From assembly GCA_040905665.1 (NCBI GenBank), contig JBBDRD010000048.1, positions 9,119 to 73,118 on the forward strand: a DNA stretch of 64,000 bases, in the 5' to 3' direction. This document shows positions 33,783 to 41,849 of this stretch, one piece after another. Made by a program: the position numbers and the translations under genes. Position 1 is the stretch's first letter. Each line of letters starts with the position of its first letter. Origin of the DNA: DASVCN01 sp040905665 (GTDB lineage: Bacteria; Deinococcota; Deinococci; Deinococcales; Trueperaceae). The notes beneath the pieces were generated by a model. That model was not told the origin of the DNA and did not search any database. It saw nothing but the letters and a program-made list of their open reading frames with translations.

Positions 33783-35828
33783 TCACTCAGCACAGGCAGC
33801 ATCCGGATTCGTGACACCCAAACTGTCGAGCGCCTCGGGGTTCACTTCGCCAAAGCTTGGAACTCGAGCAACCACTTCGGCCAAATCCGCTTGCACCGCG
33901 GCCGACCTGCTCCACTCCACATCGGGATTCGGGTGAACGAGGTAGATGGGCTGGCGGAGCTGGTGGTCCCCTTGCCGGAAGGACAGGTCTACTCCCTTGC
34001 CAAGCTCGAACGTGCGCTCCGGCGCCGTCAGATAGTTCGTCAGCGCCTCCGCGCTCCTGTCGGCATTTTCCACGACGGCCTGGTGGAAGATCATCACTGC
34101 AGCGTAAGTCGTCCAAGCGGTCGGCTCCATAGGAGCGGCGTTTCGGGAAAGGTACGCCGAGTTCAAGTCGCCGGCATCGTCCATCGAGAGCGAGGCGTCC
34201 CAGGTGACGGGGCGTACCCCAGCCCCGGCCCGTTGCGCGGCTTCACCGAACCGCAGCAGGAGCTCCCGCGACTGTGCCATGGAACGCGGGATCAAGACGA
34301 CGGTTGGCGAATCCGCCTCATCAGGGAACTGCGAGATGAACAGCTCCTGGTCACCCGGTTCCAGGGCCAGCAGCACACCATCGGCGCCCGAGCTCGTAAT
34401 CTGATCGATCACCTCCGAATACAGGAACTGCGAGGGCTCGGCGGCAGCAACACCAACGAGCCGACGTTCACCCTCACCTGCCAAAGACTCTTCCAGGTGG
34501 CCCAGAAGCGCATTTCCTGCGGGAGAGTCCTCGTGCACGAGGAACCAATCGGTCACTCCCTCATCCGCGTACCAAGCGGCAGCGGCGTCGGCGAGCATGG
34601 CGCTACTGGCCTCGATGTGAAAAGTGTTCTGAGAGCAGATTCGCCGCAGATGGGTTGAGGTGGCCGCTACATTGAAGAACAGAATCTCGGCCTCGGTGGC
34701 GATTTCGCCTAGTCGTTGCGCCTGCTCCGCACCGAAACCTCCCACGATCGCTCCAACCCGCTCGGTGACAACCATTCGCATTGCCGCTCGGTAGGCCGCC
34801 TCATCGGTTGGAGCGTTGGCATAGAGAACCTTGGAATCGGCTTCACCCCGATCGATCTGCGAGAGCACCGACTCGGCCAAAATAGCACCACGTCGCGCCG
34901 GCTCGCCTATGCTGACACTGGCAACTACGCCACCGGTTTCTCCAGGCACGATTACCCCTACACTCGTACCCTCTTCCCTAGTCACGTCGCCAATGAACGG
35001 AGGTGCAACGTCGGCTTGTGGAACTCCATATTCGGCAATCGCTGCACGAATCTCCTCCCAGCGCTCGCCGAGCGCAATATTGAGCCGGTCACGGAACGCA
35101 TCGTCTCCAGGGCGAACGCCAATCGTCCACGTGCGTGACATGACGATAAGTGACGGCCCGGAAATCACCTCGGGCGTCACCGGCTCGATACGAAGGTCGA
35201 CCGGCGAGTCGGCGTCGAACGCTGCAGCCTTAGGACCGTACAGAATGCCGACGTCCACCTCACCTTCTGCAACAGCCCGCAGCGCCTCGGCGTCCAGGTC
35301 GGAACCGCCGGGCGTACCAACAGGGGGGTAACCGGTAACATTTTCCGATATACCCAAGCTGTCAAGGACGTGAGCGGGAATGCCCTGCTGGTAAGTTCCG
35401 ATACGGAGGTTTCGGAGGGTCGGATCGTTGATTGATTCGATCTCGATTCCCGAGTCCTCCCTGGTTACGAAGACATATGGCGCACGCAGATAGGGAACGG
35501 TACTCAGCACATTAGAAGCGCCCTCGGCAATGCCGACGATCACGTCGCACTCACCGGACAGCAGCGTTCGCTGAACGTTCGCGGCGTCGAGTCGAACCCA
35601 CTCGTACGTGACACGCGCCCCTAATTCGTCTGCAAGAATTTCAGCTATCCGGTTATTGAATCCCCCGTTTTCACGGCTTGACATTGGGGCGTTGTAGGGG
35701 GAAGCGCACACCCGCATCTCCCACTCATCGATGGCGCTTGCGGTCCCGATGAAACCAACGAGTGCGATAACTATGGCAGCAAGACCGCATCTTGCGGGCT
35801 GCACTCGAGTAAAAAGGCGGGCATCCAT
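33783..35828 (-). CDS. Fusion of two periplasmic binding domains (MxaJ/XoxJ-like SBP_3 + Peripla_BP_6)
   Basis: 681 residues with a signal peptide ending ASA. The first domain (about 37-280) is a family 3 binding domain of the quinoprotein-associated kind: MRVCASPYNAPMSSRENGGFNN, LLSGECDVIVGIAEG, LRNLRIGTYQQGIPAHVL, EGEVDVGILYGPKAAAF. The second (about 290-660) is a type I binding fold related to 14088..15368: VTERVGAIVGGFGAEQA, CSQNTFHIEASSAM, FRQGDHQLRQPIYLVHP. The linker contains GVIVPGETGGVVASVSIG, the start of the second fold. These families are normally separate proteins near PQQ dehydrogenases. It follows the PQQ dehydrogenase gene at 36107..37819. The ATG has AGGAGG upstream. Confidence 0.85.
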   Translation of the reverse strand: MDARLFTRVQPARCGLAAIVIALVGFIGTASAIDEWEMRVCASPYNAPMSSRENGGFNNRIAEILADELGARVTYEWVRLDAANVQRTLLSGECDVIVGIAEGASNVLSTVPYLRAPYVFVTREDSGIEIESINDPTLRNLRIGTYQQGIPAHVLDSLGISENVTGYPPVGTPGGSDLDAEALRAVAEGEVDVGILYGPKAAAFDADSPVDLRIEPVTPEVISGPSLIVMSRTWTIGVRPGDDAFRDRLNIALGERWEEIRAAIAEYGVPQADVAPPFIGDVTREEGTSVGVIVPGETGGVVASVSIGEPARRGAILAESVLSQIDRGEADSKVLYANAPTDEAAYRAAMRMVVTERVGAIVGGFGAEQAQRLGEIATEAEILFFNVAATSTHLRRICSQNTFHIEASSAMLADAAAAWYADEGVTDWFLVHEDSPAGNALLGHLEESLAGEGERRLVGVAAAEPSQFLYSEVIDQITSSGADGVLLALEPGDQELFISQFPDEADSPTVVLIPRSMAQSRELLLRFGEAAQRAGAGVRPVTWDASLSMDDAGDLNSAYLSRNAAPMEPTAWTTYAAVMIFHQAVVENADRSAEALTNYLTAPERTFELGKGVDLSFRQGDHQLRQPIYLVHPNPDVEWSRSAAVQADLAEVVARVPSFGEVNPEALDSLGVTNPDAACAE

Positions 35829-35846
35829 CCTATTGCCTCCTGGACT

Positions 35847-35859
35847 TTGACGACGTCAA
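35847..35859. promoter_or_regulatory. Perfect inverted repeat upstream of the binding-domain fusion
   Basis: TTGACG and CGTCAA flank a single base, 19 to 31 bases before the start codon. TTGACGT (minus strand) also occurs upstream of the PQQ dehydrogenase gene at 37871-37877. It could be an operator; the regulator is unknown. Confidence 0.35.
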
Positions 35860-36002
35860 TAACTGCTCGACGTGCTTTCCGACACGAGTCATAATTAGAT
35901 GGTTTAGATAGTTTTCAGTCGGGAACAGGCGCATGAAACGCTCGGCCCGATCGCTACCCGAGCGACAAAATAGTGTGCCGTAATATAAAGCGGAAACGGA
36001 GT

Positions 36003-36032
36003 CATGGGCTGGGGAGTCGACCCCAGCCCATG
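36003..36032 (-). terminator. Strong hairpin between PQQ dehydrogenase copy 2 and the fusion gene
   Basis: A perfect 12-bp stem (36003-36014 with 36021-36032) and 6-base loop lie about 75 bases past the dehydrogenase stop in the minus direction, followed by a moderately T-rich stretch. It probably ends or attenuates the transcript. The AT-rich stretch beyond it (35830-36000) could hold a separate promoter for the fusion gene. Confidence 0.65.
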
Positions 36033-36106
36033 AACCTTGCGGGAGGAATGACGCTAACTGACCGCGCATTTGCGGACCTGCGTCAATTCGATCCCTGGCC
36101 TCCTCA

Positions 36107-37819
36107 TCAGTCCAAACTGAAGACGAAGACTGCAGCGTTACCCGACACCGGCGGGGACACTTCGTTCGGGTTGTAGTCGGGAATGTTGCCCGTACCCGGA
36201 GTTCCCATGCCTACGATCGAAGCAACGTACTGCACGCCATCAACGGCATAGGTGATGGTGCCGGCACGCGAGCCGGCCGTGAGTACCTGCTCGAACAGGA
36301 CCTCACCCGTTTCGGCATCGAGCGCCCGGAATCGGCGATCGTGGGAGGTGGTGAACAGCAAACCTCCACCGGTTACAGCCGGGCCAGCATCGTGACCATA
36401 GTCGTGGCCCCACTCCCAGGCGACCTCACCGGTTACCGGGTTTACAGCGGTGATCTGCCCGAGGTTCTCGAACCACATCGATTCGTCGCGAGGACCGGAC
36501 GCAGCTCGCCAGGCCCGCTCGCCGGGCTGCCAATCGTCGGGAACAACGTCGGCACCGAAGTTTGTGCAGCCGATCTGGTTCGGGCGGTACAGCAGACCCG
36601 TTTCAGGGCTGTAGGCACCGGGTGCGATGTGGGCCCAACGGAAGTGCGGGCAAACGCGGAAGAAGTCACCGACCTCCTCGAAACGTGCTGCCGGGTTGAT
36701 GATCGGGTTCCAGTCTTCATCATAGCCAAGATGGACAGTGGTCTCGTTGGCGACCTGGTTTCCGGCCAAGATCTCGCCGCTGTCGGCATCGATCACGAGA
36801 ACGAAACCGGTGGTGGTCGCAAGGATAGCCACACGATGCTCTTCACCCTCGATCTCGAGATCGGCGAAGATCGGCACCGTATGCTGGTCGTAGTCCCACT
36901 CGTCGCCGGGGACAACCTGGTGGAACCAGTTCAACTCTCCGGTGTCGACATCGAGGCTAACGAAGCTCGCGGTGTAGAGATCCGCGCTTACTGTCCCATC
37001 TTCGTCTTGACGCGCGTCGGAGACACGGTCCCAAGGCGTCGGTTGGCCGGTACCGTACACGACGGAGTTGGTCTCGGGATCGTAAGCTCCAGCGTTCCAG
37101 GCCGAGCCGCCACCGATGCCGGTTTCCCAGCTCGGCGGATTCGTCCAGGTGTCGTAAACTGGATGGCTTGGGTCGGTCGGGACTATATCGAACGTCCAGA
37201 GGATCTCGCCGTTCTCCATATCGAGAGCGTCGATCTTGCCCGGGGCGCCGCCCGAATCGCCGCCTGTACGGCCAACCACGAGCTTCCCGTCGGCTATGAT
37301 TGGATGCGTCGAAAATCCTTCGTTGAGCTCTGCGTCCGTTACCGCAGCCGACCACACCTCTTCACCGCTTTCGGCGTCGACCGCGACAGTGACACCGTGC
37401 CGAAGGTTGAAGAAGACCATACCGTCGAAGACAAGCGGGCTGCCTCGAACTGCAGAGTCGGTTATTACTTCGCCTTCATTGGGCGAACTGTACTCCCACA
37501 CGACGTCGCCATTGGTCCCGTCGAGGGCGATGACGCCGGTTTGGGTGGACACGTACATGACTCCATCCCAAACGGACGGGCTGCCCTGGTGGGTCTGCTG
37601 GAATCCCAAGTCACGGGCCCAAGCCAAACCGAGATCGCCGACGTTCGACGTGTTGATCTGGTCGAGCGGGCTGTAGCGCTGCTGCATGACGTTGCGGCCG
37701 TACTGGGGCCACTCTTCGGCAGGGGGATTGATGAGCTGCTCGTACGTCTGAGCTGCGCCCAATGTGAGCGAACCGGCCACGAGCGTAGCTAGGGCGCCTC
37801 GTAATATCTTCGAATTCAC
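36107..37819 (-). CDS. PQQ-dependent dehydrogenase (quinoprotein), copy 2
   Basis: 570 residues, signal peptide ending GAAQ. Propeller markers are WPQYGRNVMQQRYSPLDQIN, AYDPETNSVVYGTGQPTPW, PGDEWDYD, YSPETGLLYRP and YAVDGVQYVASIVG. The active-site segment WDYD has the extra Asp found in lanthanide-type XoxF/PedH enzymes. The metal-ligand Glu position appears as Asp (GGDSGG) and the GNPxPW Asn is Gln. The vicinal Cys pair is absent. It has GTG start 37819 with AGGAGG upstream. It is preceded by a COG4315-cytochrome fusion and followed by a binding-domain fusion, giving a G-F-J-like order. The substrate is unknown. Confidence 0.88.
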   Translation of the reverse strand: MNSKILRGALATLVAGSLTLGAAQTYEQLINPPAEEWPQYGRNVMQQRYSPLDQINTSNVGDLGLAWARDLGFQQTHQGSPSVWDGVMYVSTQTGVIALDGTNGDVVWEYSSPNEGEVITDSAVRGSPLVFDGMVFFNLRHGVTVAVDAESGEEVWSAAVTDAELNEGFSTHPIIADGKLVVGRTGGDSGGAPGKIDALDMENGEILWTFDIVPTDPSHPVYDTWTNPPSWETGIGGGSAWNAGAYDPETNSVVYGTGQPTPWDRVSDARQDEDGTVSADLYTASFVSLDVDTGELNWFHQVVPGDEWDYDQHTVPIFADLEIEGEEHRVAILATTTGFVLVIDADSGEILAGNQVANETTVHLGYDEDWNPIINPAARFEEVGDFFRVCPHFRWAHIAPGAYSPETGLLYRPNQIGCTNFGADVVPDDWQPGERAWRAASGPRDESMWFENLGQITAVNPVTGEVAWEWGHDYGHDAGPAVTGGGLLFTTSHDRRFRALDAETGEVLFEQVLTAGSRAGTITYAVDGVQYVASIVGMGTPGTGNIPDYNPNEVSPPVSGNAAVFVFSLD

Positions 37820-37907
37820 TATTTTCTAACCTCCTAGGGAAGGATACTTATGGAACACCGATAACAGTCAACGTCAAGTCGATTTTCGAGCTGGCAGGAG
37901 GAGGGCA

Positions 37908-38711
37908 TCAATCGAATCGCTCCCGCTCAGTTACCACCTCCTCATCAGTGACAGGGCCGAAGTCGTGCCCAAAGGAGTTTCGAACGTAAGTGGAGATCGC
38001 CTGCACCTGCTCATTCGAGAGCACGTTCCCGAAGCTAGGCATGTAGGCGCCTCCGTAGATGATCTGACGAATGAGGCGCGGGGCGTCGCCGACAGTGCTG
38101 TCGGCCTCAGTGATGCGGGTGACGTGAGAGGCATTTACTTCATCGCCATTGGCCCCATGGCAGCCGGCGCACATCGAGGAATAGATGGATTCCCCTTCGG
38201 CCATGAGGGCCTCGAGGTCGATATCCCCCTCTGCCTGTGAGGCGGATTCCTCGTCTTCCACCTCCTCGCCAGTGGAAGCGAGGTCGGCACCGATGACCGT
38301 TCCATCGGGCGCAATCAGGTACCACTCTTCGCCCAGGGCCTGCCCTGCAGTGCTTCCGGCACTGCGGTCGGCGAGGTAGTGGTAGAGCGGCCAGCCATCA
38401 TAGCTGACCTGAAGAGTGCCATCCGCACGTTCGATGGTCCCGAGGAGCGACTCGTCCGCCTCGGCGCCCTCATCCGCACCGTCGGTCGTAGTTAATGGGG
38501 GCCAAGCGGCTGCGCACGAAGCATCGCACGCGCTCCCCTCTACTTCTGCGTCGCCCAGGAAAACGTAGAGGCTCTTCCCTTCACCATCAACGAGGTGAGG
38601 ACCGTGCTCCTCGTGCTCCGCAACGCTCACCTGCGCGAACGCCGAGGAGCCAATGATTCCTGCCATTAGGAACGCGGTCAACCCTCCGATCAATACTTGC
38701 TGCCTAAACAT
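37908..38711 (-). CDS. COG4315-type secreted repeat fused to cytochrome c (copy 3)
   Basis: The same architecture as copies 1 and 2: signal peptide (ending SAFAQ), COG4315 repeats (SLYVFLGD, CDASCAAAWPPL, DGWPLYHYLAD, GEEWYLIA), an acidic linker, then cytochrome c with CAGCH, MPSFGNVLSNEQV and STYVRNSF. The ATG has AGGAG eight bases upstream. It is the first gene before PQQ dehydrogenase copy 2, which makes it the likely electron acceptor for that enzyme. The CxxxC of the repeat domain is conserved (CDASC). Confidence 0.84.
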   Translation of the reverse strand: MFRQQVLIGGLTAFLMAGIIGSSAFAQVSVAEHEEHGPHLVDGEGKSLYVFLGDAEVEGSACDASCAAAWPPLTTTDGADEGAEADESLLGTIERADGTLQVSYDGWPLYHYLADRSAGSTAGQALGEEWYLIAPDGTVIGADLASTGEEVEDEESASQAEGDIDLEALMAEGESIYSSMCAGCHGANGDEVNASHVTRITEADSTVGDAPRLIRQIIYGGAYMPSFGNVLSNEQVQAISTYVRNSFGHDFGPVTDEEVVTERERFD

Positions 38712-39111
38712 CCCGCTTCTCCTTTCGCTCCGCGCCTACCAGAGCAACCCCGTCTCGTACGTGACTGAATAGTCCCGCCCTTGCCGCACGCAACATAAAC
38801 CGCTGCGCTCCATTAGGCGCCGAACGGCCGTGCCATAGCCGGCGAGCCAGGCGGAGGGGACATTTGTCCCGATCCACATCACACAAGCACGCTAGGCGGT
38901 TGAATGTAAAGAACCATCATGGCGCAGAGAGCATGATACACCCGTCGCCCACTGGCTGGTCAATCAGAAGCAGGGCGATATGAACGCATCCTTTACCGCT
39001 CGCGACTGCTCGCATACATTCCCGGGCGGGTTCGAGGCGTAGTGCTCATCGTCGCTGTACTCTCGAATCAAAAGACGGAGGGGCCTGGAAAACCGCATCG
39101 CAGAGGTACTT
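38712..39111. other. Divergent intergenic region with a palindrome
   Basis: This is the shared upstream region of the cytochrome fusion (minus) and the EF-hand unit (plus). The main feature is a perfect inverted repeat GGGACA-TT-TGTCCC at 38857-38870, a plausible operator about 150 bases before the minus-strand start. I saw no clear -35/-10 pair and no gene. Confidence 0.4.
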
Positions 39112-39303
39112 GTGGACGAGTTCGATCCGAGGTTAGGTCCGAGGCTGGCCTCGGCCAGGGCCGAACTGAGACTCGACCCAGGCATTATGCCCTGGATCAC
39201 GTTCGGTCGCGAGTTCGGAGGCCTATGGTTGTATCGTGCCCGGCAGGATGGCCGGGTTATTACACCAGGTCGAATGGGGGAAGGAACGGGGGAAGATCGA
39301 TGA
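39112..39303 (+). CDS. Possible 63-residue small protein coupled to the EF-hand gene
   Basis: A GTG start with GAGG five bases upstream leads a 63-codon frame (VDEFDPRLGPRLASARAEL at the front, PWITFGREFGGLWLYRARQ in the middle). Its TGA overlaps the next ATG as ATGA. Composition is protein-like, but no family is recognised and no signal peptide is present. It could equally be an accidental frame in the leader of the EF-hand gene. Confidence 0.3.
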   Translation: MDEFDPRLGPRLASARAELRLDPGIMPWITFGREFGGLWLYRARQDGRVITPGRMGEGTGEDR

Positions 39304-40382
39304 CAAAGATTAGAATCTTACTCGCACTGTTGATGCTGTTGTGGGGCGCCACAGCTCTCGGGCAGGATGGTGATGGCCAAAACGAGGGAGGTGGTGACCC
39401 TGCGGCCGAAAGCAGTGAGAACGGTTCCGGGGAAGAAGATGCCGCCGAAATAGAAACAAACGAGGATGAAGGCGCGGTTGGCGAGGATGGCGGCGCAGAC
39501 GAACCGGTCGGGGATGACGCGGCTGAGGGCGCGGTCGGTGACGACGTTGGTGACGACGGCGCTGACAACGGTGAACCAGTCGGTGAAGACGCTGCTGGCG
39601 GTGACGCCATGCCCGAGGATGCTGGCGCAGAAGATGCCGCGGACGGGAGCGAAATTGCTGGTGGCGGTGCCCCCGGTGGTCAGGCTTGGACCTTCTCAGC
39701 CTTCGATTCCGATACCGACGAACTCCTGAGCGAGGACGAGTTCGGAAGCGCGCTGTACGGGCTGATTGCCGGCCAAGGTGAAGGACTCCGGGTCGACAGC
39801 TACATACAGGCCGTTCAAACTTTCAATCTGAACATGGAGCAGCACTCGTTCGTGAAGGCCGACGCTAACGGTGACGGCCTAATCACCGGCGAGGAAGAGT
39901 TCATTCCGCGCATCGCGTCCACCATCTTCGATAGATGGGACGCCGACAATGACGGCATGCTGAGCGCCGAGGAGTACGCGAGCAATATGTTCTCGAGCCT
40001 CGATGCGGATGCGGACGGGATCGTATCTGCTGAGGAGTTCGAAGCGTACGCCGGGTGGTTCAATACCGACTTCGAAGAGGTAGCCGGCGGCGGCGGTGCT
40101 GACGGAGGAGTCATTACCGAGGAGTTCTTCCTCACCGGAACCGAGATGGCGCCCGGCATGGGTGTGAGCGAAGAGGGAGAGCAGGAAAGCCCCAGCGACG
40201 GCGATGAGGTTGTAGGCGACGACGCCGTCGAGGGCGACGACGTTGATGATGAATCTATGGGCGGTGACGGTGAAGGAGACCCGGATGACCCAGCCAACGA
40301 TGACGTTGCGGACGACGCTCCCCAAGGCGAGGGTGGAGACGCCTACGAGGATGAGGGAGCCGAGGAGGCCGACGGCCAGTAG
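39300..40382 (+). CDS. Secreted acidic protein with four EF-hand loops
   Basis: 360 residues. A signal peptide (about 1-21), about 100 residues of acidic repeats (GEPVGEDAA type), four EF-hand loops, then another acidic tail. The loops are at 136-147 (DSDTDELLSEDE), 188-199 (DANGDGLITGEE), 214-225 (DADNDGMLSAEE) and 235-246 (DADADGIVSAEE). Loops 2-4 are canonical with the closing Glu; loop 1 lacks the Gly at position 6. It should bind calcium or other hard cations outside the membrane. None of the loops has the Pro at position 2 typical of lanmodulin. Its position divergent to a PQQ dehydrogenase module suggests a metal-supply or storage role, which is inference. The start is ATG 39300; a terminator follows. 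Confidence 0.87.
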   Translation: MTKIRILLALLMLLWGATALGQDGDGQNEGGGDPAAESSENGSGEEDAAEIETNEDEGAVGEDGGADEPVGDDAAEGAVGDDVGDDGADNGEPVGEDAAGGDAMPEDAGAEDAADGSEIAGGGAPGGQAWTFSAFDSDTDELLSEDEFGSALYGLIAGQGEGLRVDSYIQAVQTFNLNMEQHSFVKADANGDGLITGEEEFIPRIASTIFDRWDADNDGMLSAEEYASNMFSSLDADADGIVSAEEFEAYAGWFNTDFEEVAGGGGADGGVITEEFFLTGTEMAPGMGVSEEGEQESPSDGDEVVGDDAVEGDDVDDESMGGDGEGDPDDPANDDVADDAPQGEGGDAYEDEGAEEADGQ

Positions 40383-40411
40383 TAATTGACTCAAACTTTC
40401 AAGCCAGGAAG

Positions 40412-40434
40412 GCGCCGCTCTAACCGGGCGGCGC
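40412..40434 (+). terminator. Rho-independent terminator after the EF-hand gene
   Basis: A 7-bp G/C stem (40412-40418 with 40428-40434) and 9-base loop are followed by TTCTTCTATCT. It lies 29 bases after the stop, between convergent genes. Confidence 0.7.
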
Positions 40435-40453
40435 TTCTTCTATCTGGTGAACC

Positions 40454-41116
40454 TCAACTCACACGGTAAATAGCGAGCTCCCGCCCGTCCTCGTCATAAA
40501 TCCCATAGGAACTACCTGGCACGCCGTCCCTGGGAAGGCTCACCGCGCCCGGGTTGAGGAAAGCTCGGCCACCGGGAGGCACCTTCACGCTACCGGCCGC
40601 CCCGGTGAAGGGCCGCACCCGCCATTCGCCGCCCGGCTCCTGCAAGTACGCGGCCGGCACGTGTGTATGCCCGACGAAGTAGACATCTCGCTTCATGTGG
40701 CTGGCGTTCGAGCGGACAGTGGGCACGCTTATCAGGTACTCGAACGGGGTGCGCAACGCGCCATGTACCGCGCCCCAACCATCCTCCAGGTACACCGTCT
40801 GCAGAGAGTCGAGGAAACCCAGATCCTCGGCGTTCAGCTGCTCGAGGTGCTGCGCCAATGTTTCAACAATCGCCTTGCCGGCATTGGGCCGGCGCCCTCG
40901 GCGCAGCTCTCCCAACATCGCCTCGTGGTTACCCTTGAGGGCCGCACGATAAGGAAGGGAGCGGAGCCGTGAGAGCGCCGCCGAGGCCTCCCCGCCGTAA
41001 CCCACGGCGTCACCCAGAAAAACCGCTTCGTCCCAACCGTGCCTCTCGGCGTGGGCCAGAACACGCTCGAGCGAGCCGGCATCAGCGTGAACATCTGAGA
41101 TGACAAGCAGGCGCAC
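40454..41116 (-). CDS. Metallophosphoesterase (YfcE/calcineurin-like)
   Basis: A 220-residue two-metal phosphoesterase with all motifs: SDVHAD, FLGDAVGYG, KGNHEAM, GHTHVPA and a closing FLNPGAVSLPRDG. Relatives hydrolyse phosphodiesters or small phosphate esters; the substrate is unknown. It lies downstream of the aldo/keto reductase in the same direction with a 71-base gap, probably the last gene of that transcript. It is convergent with the EF-hand gene. Confidence 0.9.
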   Translation of the reverse strand: MRLLVISDVHADAGSLERVLAHAERHGWDEAVFLGDAVGYGGEASAALSRLRSLPYRAALKGNHEAMLGELRRGRRPNAGKAIVETLAQHLEQLNAEDLGFLDSLQTVYLEDGWGAVHGALRTPFEYLISVPTVRSNASHMKRDVYFVGHTHVPAAYLQEPGGEWRVRPFTGAAGSVKVPPGGRAFLNPGAVSLPRDGVPGSSYGIYDEDGRELAIYRVS

Positions 41117-41187
41117 TTTGCCATCATCTCACGATAAAGGCACGAAACGGCCCCGCCACCCCCAACCACCTCAGTTGGCGCGATCGA

Positions 41188-41784
41188 CTAGTCGCGCGCA
41201 TCCGGCAACGCCTTAGGCCGCGAGCCAACGATCTCTTCAATGCGCTCGAGCACTTGCGGAGTCAGCCGGTCCACCAGCTCCAACGCCTTCATGTTCTGCT
41301 CCACCTGCTCGGGCTTGCTGGCGCCGGTAATTACCGATGACACGTTGGGGTTCTTGAGGCACCAGGCGAGAGCGAGTTGCGCGGTGGTGCCGCCCAGCTC
41401 CTGGGCGAGCGGCGTGAGCTTGCGGACCGCCTCCACCTGCGCCTGTCCCTCCGGCGACTCGAGGCGCTTGCGGAGCCACTCGTAGCCCTCCGTCGCCAAC
41501 CGGCTCCCTTCGGGTACCCCGTCGTTGTACTTGCCGGTGAGGACACCGCTGGCGAGAGGACTGAATGTAGTCAGTCCCAGGCCGAACGCGTCGTATAGCC
41601 GCGTGTACTCCGTCTCGACCCGGGCTCGGTTGAACAGGTTGTACTGCGGCTGCTCCATGACCGGCCCCACCAGATGCTCGCGCCGCGCAACCTCGTGCGC
41701 TTCGCGTATCTGCTCGGCCGACCACTCCGATGTTCCCCAGTAGAACGCCTTCCCCTGATCGACGAGATAATTCATCCCTCGCAC
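41188..41784 (-). CDS. Aldo/keto reductase, C-terminal part (frameshifted)
   Basis: This encodes the second half of an aldo/keto reductase of the KvB/YghZ-like class (GKAFYWGTSEWSAEQI, LTTFSPLASGVLTGKYNDG, LAWCLKNPNVSSVITGAS). The frame is open upstream to about 41930 and encodes the missing middle (RGLSRKHLVEGTHASLARLKL, then DYVDLLYCHRPDPHTPIEET), but no start codon is used there. Together with 41850..42182 it forms one complete family-length protein broken by a single-base loss. The product would be an NADPH-dependent carbonyl reductase. The gene is either a recent pseudogene or a sequencing error. Confidence 0.8.
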   Translation of the reverse strand: MRGMNYLVDQGKAFYWGTSEWSAEQIREAHEVARREHLVGPVMEQPQYNLFNRARVETEYTRLYDAFGLGLTTFSPLASGVLTGKYNDGVPEGSRLATEGYEWLRKRLESPEGQAQVEAVRKLTPLAQELGGTTAQLALAWCLKNPNVSSVITGASKPEQVEQNMKALELVDRLTPQVLERIEEIVGSRPKALPDARD

Positions 41785-41849
41785 GGTCTCCTCGATGGGC
41801 GTATGGGGGTCGGGCCGGTGGCAGTACAGCAGGTCGACGTAATCGAGCT

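Noticed and set aside
39300..40382. EF-hand protein as a lanmodulin
   Set aside because: No Pro at loop position 2 and loops 2-4 are ordinary calcium-type; long acidic repeats are foreign to lanmodulin. Only a general cation-binding call is supported.
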